Source: Cinnamomum chago
Taxonomy: Eukaryota; Streptophyta; Magnoliopsida; Laurales; Lauraceae
DNA length: 64,000 nucleotides
Assembly: GCA_038049695.1 (NCBI GenBank)
Contig: CP142454.1
Location: forward strand, 17,306,501-17,370,500
Direction of reading: 5' to 3'
Shown: in pieces, positions 55,884-64,000 of the stretch
How positions within the stretch are numbered: position 1 is the stretch's first letter
How the letters are laid out: each line of letters starts with the position of its first letter
The notes under the pieces: model-generated
Told to the model about the DNA's origin: nothing
Databases searched by the model: none
What the model saw: the letters and a program-made list of their open reading frames with translations, nothing else
Made by a program: the position numbers and the translations under genes

Positions 55884-58800
55884 AATCTGGGAAACAAAGT
55901 TGGAACTACTCTCAACTTCCTCTCATCCAAGAAGCCATTCCTATTTCCATGAATATAAGATAGTGCATTGGAGAACTTAGGGACCCAATGTTTTACCCTA
56001 TTTGCACGTGTTGTGCTTATTGGGAAACAATTCACATTGCCTCGACTCCAATGTTTCATGAGTGCACCAACCACATTGAAGTTGGCAGCCACTTTATGAG
56101 AAAGAAAATTGAATATGGGGAGCAATTGTACACCATTTATTAGATCAAGAGAGCAGTTGGCTGATACCTTTACAAAAGCTCTTCCTCTGGATTGAATGCA
56201 GTCTAATCCAGCCAAGCTAATCATGGTTTACATCTATGCTAAGCTCGAGGGGAATGTTCAGAAGTAAAGGACTTTATGTACTTTATATTTACACCTCCTT
56301 CATTGTGGTTTTGTCTAACAGCAGGGACCTTCCTGTAATTTCTGAGTATTGGTTATAAGAAATCAGTGCACGGTCAGAAACAACCTTGCGCATCCCTTTC
56401 TCTCTCATTCTCTTCTTCCCTAACCATGTTTTGTAACAGATCTTGAAACCCAAGTTTGTTCCCTTTTTTTTCACATTTTTCTTGCAACTTGGTGATTTTA
56501 TTTTACATTTGCATCAAAACTCATGGGTTAGATTTGTCTAGGTTGACAAGTACAATTTATATTTTAACTACTAGAAAAGGACGATGGTAAACAAATGGTT
56601 AGCAGATTCCTTTTGTTTCCAAGTTCCAACAATGGAAGCATATGTTCAGGAGAGGAAAGTTACACTACTTAAGTCAAGGTTATAATCTCTGTTTCATATG
56701 GAACAAGGTTCGGTATTTTCATGAAAGTTATATCAATGCTTATTGAATGTTATGTGGATAATCCTTTAGCTGATAGTAATTTTTATTGGAGCCATGATCT
56801 CCTGGTTCCTTTTTCGCTAGTTTTGAATGACTTAAAAACAATACTTTCACAAGAGTTGAAGACGATTTTCATATGCCTGCATCATTTATTAGATACTCAA
56901 TTGTCTCTGAACTTAAAAGAATGAGGCATCATACTATCCATAAATTCCTGTTCAGCTGTACAGTTTGTGTTGAGATATAGATGAAAATGCGCATGACATG
57001 CTGTTGATCTTGACCATATAAATTAGGAGTTGCAATTGTTGAAGATGAAGACAGTGGAATCACCATGGAGTTGGAGATGCAGTGGGATGGGAATCCAAGT
57101 ATCATACTTGACGTTAAAACTAGGGTTGGAGTGGCACTACCCATACAGGTGATGTATAAATTATTTTTTGTGGTCAATAATTAAAATGGGTTGAGGGGAT
57201 TCTCCTACTTATATTGATAATTATGAATCTCAACTAGATTATCTTAATGCTGCGCACTACTGCTGGTGTCAATATATATTATGTCCCCTGTGTATCTTTC
57301 TATATTCCATGATAGACAAGCTTACCTGTTGTCAGTGGCGAATTTAGGATTCAAAGTCATTGGGGGCACAGAAAAAATGCGGGGGTCCTGCCCCCGGAAT
57401 TTTTTTTTGGGTTATTTCTAAATGCACAAGGAGCAACCAGTGACAATTTTTTTTGGAACCTGCAATAGCAATTGGACATATTTAAACACACAAGGAGCAA
57501 CTATACATATAACATACAACAGAAACTAGAAAATAGATGTATAGTTTATGATAGCCACTTGCAAAGAAATAATTAATTAAGCTCAAGAAAATTCATACAC
57601 AAGTCAACTCTTCTAACTATTTTAGCTCAATGGGTTTCTCCTGTAAGGAGAAGGCTCCGCTTTCCTAGAAGAGTTGCGACTCAGCAATGGCTACTGTTGA
57701 TTTTCCTTGGCATTAGCCCTTGCAGGAGACTGAGAACGCGGTGATGCTACAAGAAAGTGATTAAACAATCAAAATTGGAGAGGACAAAAATATGGAATAT
57801 TTAAAGTTAATATTGGGCTACAAAAATCCATTGGGGGCCCAAAAATTTCATTGGGGGCCTTATGGAAAAAATTAGTGGACCCCACCAAAATTAGAACTAA
57901 AATTTAGAAATCCACTGGGGGCCTGGGCCCCCAGTGGTAATACACTCCATCCGCCACTGCCTGTTGTAGAAGTTTGTAGGAAATACTGAGATTCTCTACC
58001 TTTCTTTTTAGTCCATTGCTAGTTCTTGTACATTTCTTTGTTGCAGAGAAGTATTTTCTTGAGACAGAGATCATCTCACCTTCAGAAAAGAAACCAAAAT
58101 AAATTAGAATGTTAATGCAGATCCATGAATGCCTGGTAACATGATCTATTGCTTAGAAACTAGCAACACACTGGATGTTGCTAGTTCAGATTCATAATTA
58201 TCAAAGTTTGGAACAGATGAGGAACTCTACTATATGTTGCTCGTTGCTTTATGTGTAACAATTAACAACACTAGTGCTTCAAGTCAAAATGGTTGGGGTT
58301 ACGTTAGAGTAAATTCAGGAAGTTATGTTTTTCATTCACAGTCCTGATCCTTAAACTCTAAGCTTTCATGATCTTCCTTTTCATCCCGCTGTTCATTGCT
58401 GGTTGTAATTTTCCTTTTCCGTAGGAATGTTAAGATCAAGTGAATATGATACAAGGAGATATTGTTGCATGTTTCATTTTTTTATAATTAATATAAAATT
58501 GTATTGCTGGAAAGTAAGAATGTAAAGAAGAATGTGTCCAATAGAAATGCCATGAAATTCTTTTTTAAGAGACGCCTATGATATGAGTAGTGGTGTGATG
58601 TGCATTCTCAAAAATATTCTCAAGCGATCTATTTCTTTCCGTCCCAGTCTCCCACAAGAACCAGAGCAACTTCCCTTCTCAAACAGCCCACTCAGCCATC
58701 CATCCACAACCTCTCGAATGGATAACTTATTCAACCAAACATAAGCAAAAGATTGGAAAAAAGGCATTACAGATTTAAACTTTCAAATATGCAGTTAGTA

Positions 58801-61800
58801 AAAGGTGATTAATTATTACCAAAAACTGGTGATTAACTGTGTCACCCCTAGCCTTGCACATTATGCATATATATATATTAGGCAAAAAAGAATTACCACA
58901 AGGCAAAGCAACTTGACCTATATTTAAGCAGAGGAAGGTTTGCTTCTGTTGTTCCATATCAATTTCCAGAATAGGGATTTGGCCAAGAGCACACCTTTAG
59001 TAATCATTTCCAAAACAATCTAATGGATGGATCATGGATTTTTGTGTTTTATTCCATAATGAGGTCCATCAGAATGAGATTATATCACTGAAAACCAGGA
59101 GCATCCTGTTAAATGCTGATCATATAGATATTTTTGTTGGTCATGAAACATTTAATCTCTGATATGGGGATACTTCAAATGGGAAACATAACCATGTCTT
59201 ACTGTATCTAATACTTCTTTGGCCTTGTATATCCATGCCCTGTCTGGGCACTAAAGCATATAATAGCACATAACGAAAATGTAACAAGTCATAATTTGTT
59301 CATTTTCTTTATTATGCACCTATTGGTGCTGATGGGAATCTTTTGTTTTTTTTGTTTTTTTTTAATTAGTAACAATTGTTTCACCAAGGATAGATTTATG
59401 TCCTTGAGTTCCTGGCATTCGTTAGAAAAGATTTCTCGTTTTTTTTATTGTTTTGAGGCCATAGTGCATTGGGTTTTCTTTCTGCCACTATTCTATGATT
59501 TCTGAAATGCTTTTGTTTTGAAATTTTTTTTTTATATAGGTCAAGAATATTGGTTTCACTGGGGTTTTCAGGTTAATTTTTAAGCCACTAGTGGGGGAGT
59601 TCCCTTGTTTTGGAGCTGTGTCCTATTCTTTGAGAGAGAAGGTGTGCCATTTTTTTCATGATTCTTATCAGAGACAAACCATATTTTTGTTGTATAATTT
59701 GCTGTATGACGCCTGTTTTGATGTTTTGACCTCAGAAAAAGCTGGATTTCACCCTCAAGGTTATTGGAGGTGATATATCATCGATCCCTGGAATTTCTGA
59801 TGCTATCGAGGTACAATCAACTTTCCCGATTACCTTGGTTATAGTTTTCATATGCATACAATAATAACTAAGGGATTGATGCATTTTGCTAGAAAATCCT
59901 TCCATAGGAGAAAACCGGCTGTATTGCTGTTGCAATCTATTTGTACATAATGATACTCCTCCATTGCAGACACTCTGATGGGTCACCATCAGTTCTTCCA
60001 TAATGAAAGCATCCAGTGGAAGTTGGATTTTTTATTTTTTTATTTTTATGGTCCCATGAGTAGAAAATGTCCGATAAAGTCCATACTCAAGTATACATGT
60101 GAGGCCAAACTGCCAAACAGTGGCAACATATCTGTGCAGGGTTCTTTACACACTGTTGGTCAAATGCTATGTACTATTTTCCATGTATCCTGTTTAGTGA
60201 GTCCAGTGATGACTCCAAAAAAAAAAAGAAAAGCTGAGCACTTTCTAGTTATTTTGTATCTTTGACATATTCGAGTTTGAGGTTTACTTAAAGTTGGATC
60301 AGTTTCTGAATTCATGTAGGAAATGATTCGCGATGCTGTTGAAGATTCCATAACATGGCCTGTAAGGAAAGTTGTTCCCATATTACCAGGGGATTATAGG
60401 TATATGTTAACAAATACCAATTTCTGAAGGCTCATTCATACTGTTGCACACGAGGCTATATTTGTGTTCTGTACATGACTCTTTTTTTTTTTCATTGCTC
60501 AGTGACCTAGAACTGAAACCTGTTGGAACATTGGATGTAAAACTTGTGCAAGCGAAGGAGTTAACAAATAAAGATGTCATAGGGAAGTCTGATCCTTTTG
60601 CCGTGCTGCATGTGCGTCCTTTACGTGATAGAACGAAGACTAGCAAAACAATAGTAAGCACATGTACTTTCCTCGCGTTTGTTTGGGTATTATTTCTCCA
60701 TGGTTTAAAGATAACCGTGTATTTACATTTCCTAAAATAAAATAAAAATAAAAATAAAAATAATAAATAATAATAATTGTGTATTCTCTTCAGAACAACC
60801 AGTTGAATCCTGTCTGGAATGAGCACTTTGAGTTTGTGGTTGAAGATGCATCTACTCAACACCTGGTAGTAAAGATATATGATGATGAAGGTGTCCAGTC
60901 TTCTGAATTAATTGGATGCGCTCAAGTACGTTTGAAGGACCTTCAGCCAGGGAAAGTAAAAGATGTGTGGTTGAAACTTGTCAAAGATTTGGAAATCCAG
61001 AGAGATAACAAATACAGGGGTCAGGTGAGAATACTATTACAGAATGATGAATAGGTCCTTTGGTTCCGCCACCATTTGCTGCTTTCCTTCTTTTTGATTA
61101 TTTCATATTTATACTGAAGACATGGGCATAAGTAGGGGGGCTGGGGGTGGCCATGCCCCCACCTTAAAATTTCAAAAATTCCCTTTATGTTAATAGAAAT
61201 TTCTTCAAATTTTGCATATGGCCCCTCCAAGAATTTAATTTTTTTCATTTGTCCCCCCCCAAACCACATTTTCTGGTTCTGCCCGACTGAAGACATGCAC
61301 ATAGAAATCAGATTAGCTACATGTAATTTATTATTTTTATTTTTTTGAAATATAGCAAGATGACTTTGTTAATGGAAGGAAAAATCATGGTTTAAAAAAT
61401 TGGCAGATACCGATAAGTACTGTTATCAGCCAATACTGTGATGATACTTTACGTGCTGCGGTCTCAGTACTGTATCATGTAAATAATGCCAAGACATCAA
61501 TTTTCTTGACCGATATCCTCAGGTGAGGATATCGGTCATATTGGCAGTGGCTGATAGGCTATTATGAAATTAGCAGCGCCCTCATCTGTAGCATGCGGTA
61601 GCGGCTGAAATTTTGACATGTAGGGCAATATGTACTGAATATCGATATGTCTCGGCCAACAGACAACCAGGACAAAAACCCCTTTGAAAGTCATTTTTAG
61701 GGCTTTTTAATCCCTTCTCCATCCAAAATAATCGTCATCCACCCTCTTTCTCATTTCAAAGCTTAAAAAACCTCCAAAAAACAAATCTTATTGATGAAAG

Positions 61801-63635
61801 CAAATAAAACTAAAGTGGAACTTCAAATCTTATTGATGAAAACAAATAAAACTGAAGCTTTCTTCTTTGCAAGAGAATCATAAAAAATAAAAAATAAAAA
61901 AAAAATTCCTCATCATCATTTGCAGTCATATTGGTAGCTCCTACACTGTCTTCTTTCTTTCTTGTTTAGGTACACCTGGAGCTTCTATACTGTCCCTACG
62001 GCATGGAAAATGAGTTTATTAACCCATTTTCAAATTCAAAGGTCTCAATGACCTCCTTGGAGAAGGCCCTTAAAAGCGGGACAGATGGAACAGAGAATGC
62101 TGAAATCAATAGATCATCGTCCACACACAGGAAAAGTGATGTAATTGTGAGAGGGGTGCTATCTGTGACAGTGTTGTCTGCTGAGGACTTGCCTGCCATG
62201 GATTTGATGGGAAAGTCTGACCCTTTTGTTGTGCTCCATATGAAGAAGACACACATAAAAAATAAAACAAGAGTAACTTTCAGACCCAGAAGTTTTATTT
62301 TATTTTTTTCCTTCTCTCTGTTTCCTTTCTGTATGTCCATGTTGTGCATTTTTTCCTTTCTTTCTTGTTTCAGTCAAATATTACAATTGTGGTCCTTTCA
62401 GGTTGTGAATGACACTCTAAATCCGGCCTGGAACCAGACTTTTGACTTTGTTGTGGAGGATGGGTTACATGATATGCTGACTCTGGAAGTTTATGATCAT
62501 GACACATTTGGAAAGGTATGCTGCTGCTCAAGTGTGTTGTGGTTAGAGATTTCTTTGGCACAAAAACTTAATCGAAATTCTGCTGTGCATGGTCTTTGTA
62601 CATCGTGTTGATATACCGAGGCATGGATACCATCTTAAGTGACTGGTGTGATGTTCCGACAGTGTGGATTTTTCTTATTAGATTCAAACTGTTCCTTGCT
62701 TGTCATCGATGTCAAACATCCATTTGCATGGCACCCCCCAAAAGTCCAAACTTTTGTGCTGACCATCCACAGTCAGTCTACCATATCAATGGTCTTGATC
62801 AAAGTACACATGCTCAATGGCATTCCTGTGTTGGAAAATTATCTATCCTGTTCTTGGTTCATGTCCACAATGACTTGATGTAGGCACTTGATGAGTGGGG
62901 TGAAGCTGAAAAGAAATTTGGAAATAAGGCAACATGTTAGCCTGAATCGGTGTACCTTGTTTTCCACTGCTCAGTCAGTCAAGGCAAACTCGTGTTGCGT
63001 GTCATGGGCTCAAGCTGATCCAAAAATGAGCAGTGGAATATATGGGTGGCAATTCCTTACTTGACCTACCAACCTGAGCGGCCAATTCAGGGTTCAGGTT
63101 GATACCTTCTCTTTTGGTGATGGTGTCATGTGATTAGTGAATGAGTCAAGGTTCTGGTTGAGTCACTCTTGCTATGTTATTTGCCAATCTGATCTGAACC
63201 TGTCTAATTGCACCATACCTGCAAACCCAACCGGACCCAGACCTGTTAACCAAAGGGTTCAAGTTGACCATTTAGATTTCTGTGCTGGTTTTAGTTTGAC
63301 ATTTTGAAACTGATTAAAAGATGCAGAATGTTCTCGTTGAAACTATACATGGTACCTGCAATGCTTAACCTGACCCGACTCATTGCCACCCATGGAGGGA
63401 TAACAGCCATCTATCTCCTTGCCAATTGGCTATGGTGATCTGTCACTGAGTTCCTAAAATCATAAACTTCCATTAATTTTCTCTTCAGAACTACATGGGG
63501 AGATGCATCCTGACACTCACAAGGGTCATATTGGAAGGGGAATACAAGGACACTTACCAATTAGATGAAGCTAAATCTGGACGGCTGAATTTGCATCTCA
63601 AGTGGACACCGCAACCGATATTCCGGGATTCGTGA
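51390..63635 (+). CDS. SYT4/SYT5-like: plant synaptotagmin (E-Syt type), SYT4/SYT5-like
   Basis: Plant synaptotagmins are ER-anchored proteins of membrane contact sites that bind phospholipids (often with calcium) and move lipids through an SMP domain. Exons: 51390-51494, 53989-54093, 54183-54233, 55099-55219, 57027-57148, 59540-59641, 59736-59810, 60320-60399, 60503-60653, 60794-61024, 61970-62272, 62402-62515, 63489-63635. They give 568 aa, the length of Arabidopsis SYT4. Domains: an N-terminal membrane segment (residues 3-24, FFIGLVLGIAFGVGLVVAF); an SMP domain at about 60-245 with SKLTLGTVAPQF and GFTGVFRLIFKPLV; C2A at about 262-380 with NKDVIGKSDPF and YDDEG; C2B at about 430-550 with AMDLMGKSDPF, NDTLNPAWNQTFDFVVEDGL and YDHDTFGK, so acidic calcium-loop residues are kept in both. 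All junctions are GT-AG except the intron 2 donor (TT), so whether full-length protein is made is open. Confidence 0.92.
52550..53520 (-). mobile_element. LINE relic: zinc-binding and RNase H region
   Basis: In SYT intron 1, minus strand. Around 53400-53470 a degraded zinc-binding motif reads GCAFLCGVEIETMDHLLLHY. About 53030-52860 carries RNase H-like sequence (ARGKLKPDGIGEVLFQDKGE) and around 52700 a NVVADTLTK-like end in another frame. Stops and shifts abound. The rest of this 2.5-kb intron shows no gene. Confidence 0.7.
54094..54095 (+). other. non-canonical TT donor, SYT intron 2
   Basis: Exon 2 ends CAGAAG and the next bases are TTGAGT, where AAG|GTGAGT would be an ideal donor; a single G-to-T change at +1 explains it. 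The join to 54183 gives the conserved SQHQKLNWLNLEL. Retaining the 89-bp intron gives a stop at 54157-54159 (91 aa). Using GT one base earlier or four bases later also leads to early stops (TAA). Confidence 0.8.
54396..54421 (+). repeat. 26-base G run in SYT intron 3
   Basis: An uninterrupted run of G, preceded by gcgggga. Such a tract can form G-quadruplex structure in DNA or the pre-mRNA, and its exact length is uncertain in any sequencing method. Confidence 0.9.
54577..54998. mobile_element. hAT-like MITE with gggcttgg repeats
   Basis: The left edge taggggtgctcatagactgg and subterminal words such as gcccgacccgg and ggctgggcttgg are typical of non-autonomous plant hAT elements. The right end near gcccagcccttttatg is only a weak inverted match and no target duplication was found, so limits are approximate. 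Confidence 0.45.
55842..55880. repeat. (CT)n microsatellite
   Basis: CT dinucleotide run of about 19 units in SYT intron 4. Confidence 0.95.
55960..56270 (+). mobile_element. Ty1/copia RNase H C-terminal relic
   Basis: Plus strand, 56045-56120 reads TPMFHECTNHIEVGSHFMRK, the copia RNase H motif. After a frameshift, 56154-56187 reads QLADTFTKALP, the conserved end of the polyprotein. The following sequence to about 56480 may be LTR. It lies in SYT intron 4, in sense orientation. No other copia domain is left. Confidence 0.8.
57333..57959. mobile_element. hAT-type element with perfect 8-bp target duplication
   Basis: In SYT intron 5. The left end is cagtggcgaatttaggattc. The right end read backwards is cagtggcggatggagtg. 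The flank cctgttgt is identical at 57325-57332 and 57960-57967. The 627-bp interior has gggggcc-type words near both ends and no transposase. Confidence 0.88.
57968..59539 (+). other. remainder of SYT intron 5
   Basis: AT-rich intron sequence without a recognisable gene, transposon protein or clear repeat. Confidence 0.5.
61025..61969 (+). other. SYT intron 10 with repeat relics
   Basis: At about 61125-61290 is a decayed repeat with agtaggggggctgggggtgg on one side and ggttctgcccgactg on the other, similar in style to CAGTGGC-type hAT debris. At 61785-61858 a 42-bp unit (caaatcttattgatgaaa) is tandemly repeated. No gene. Confidence 0.55.
63042..63403. mobile_element. hAT-like MITE in SYT intron 12
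   Basis: The left end is atgggtggcaattccttac. The right end, read backwards, is atgggtggcaatgagtcgg, giving 12 identical terminal bases. Subterminal cctgacc/gggtca words resemble those of the element at 40632-41096. No clear target duplication was found. Confidence 0.65.
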
Positions 63636-64000
63636 TCCTATCAATAGGAGGTTGGAATGCCAAGCCACCACTCCAATGCATGCTCCTCCCAGTTCAGAGA
63701 AGAGGGTATGCAAGAAACTTCTACTCTTTTATTCAATTTCTTTGATAGGAATATTTGTCTCTGTGCACTCACCTGCAATGCTGAGAAATAAATCTCCAGT
63801 TCACATCTCACTGTATGTAGTACTTCTGGCTGTTCTCTTTCTTGAGAAGCTAATCTGTAGTCTTTTTACAGTGGTGAATAATGAGGAAATTAGTGCGGAA
63901 TTGAGAATAATAGTAGGGAAAGAAGCGGCCTTTTTTTTTTTTTGAACTTTCTTTGACTTACCACATTCAACTGCATTGATGCATGTTTGGAAGGGAATAT
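63636..64000 (+). other. SYT 3' UTR and downstream sequence
   Basis: No further gene is visible before the window ends. A possible 3' UTR intron donor (aagagGTATGC at about 63705) is present. A T-run lies near 63931-63943. Confidence 0.45.

Noticed and set aside
60407..60862. Minus-strand 151-codon frame
   Set aside because: Shadow of SYT exons 9 and 10, which encode the conserved C2A domain on the plus strand.
10309..63635. Functional cluster linking HSP90, CTR9 and SYT
   Set aside because: The three are widely conserved, unrelated housekeeping-type genes with separate promoters; nothing in the sequence suggests a shared pathway or a biosynthetic cluster.

Overview
The window is nuclear DNA of a flowering plant. 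It holds three conserved plant genes split by spliceosomal introns, and the rest is mostly transposon debris. The species cannot be fixed from the sequence. Multi-kilobase introns packed with LINE, LTR, SINE and hAT-type relics point to a fairly large, repeat-rich genome. No bacterial or organellar genes, CRISPR array, rRNA or intact tRNA gene was seen.

Layout. (1) About 0.77-6.8 kb, minus strand: a four-exon cytosolic HSP90 locus. It keeps its introns, a heat-shock element beside a TATA-like box, and the terminal MEEVD signal. Its last exon carries an in-frame stop, a 13-bp tandem duplication, a 4-bp deletion and loss of a conserved arginine, so it is called a young non-processed pseudogene. 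(2) About 6.8-10.3 kb: a divergent intergenic region with a TIR element. (3) 10.3-49.2 kb, plus strand: an intact 24-exon CTR9 gene (Paf1 complex; VIP6/ELF8 in Arabidopsis). It encodes 1099 aa over 38.9 kb. Three of its 23 introns use GC donors. Its introns hold a gag-only LTR retrotransposon with matching 5-bp target duplications, a three-deep stack of TIR elements inside a LINE, several further LINE copies with target duplications, and hAT-like MITEs. (4) 51.4-63.6 kb, plus strand: a 13-exon synaptotagmin/E-Syt gene of the SYT4/SYT5 type (SMP domain plus two C2 domains, 568 aa). Every junction is usable except the intron 2 donor, which reads TT instead of GT.

The three genes have unrelated jobs (chaperone, transcription elongation, membrane contact and lipid transfer) and share no visible pathway. 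I found no evidence of a new multi-gene system. The points most worth following are the decaying HSP90 under an intact-looking heat promoter, the broken SYT splice donor, the cluster of GC-AG introns in CTR9, and the well-resolved nested transposons. CTR9 reads through 3.3 kb of coding sequence without a lesion, which argues against random sequence error as the cause of the HSP90 and SYT defects.
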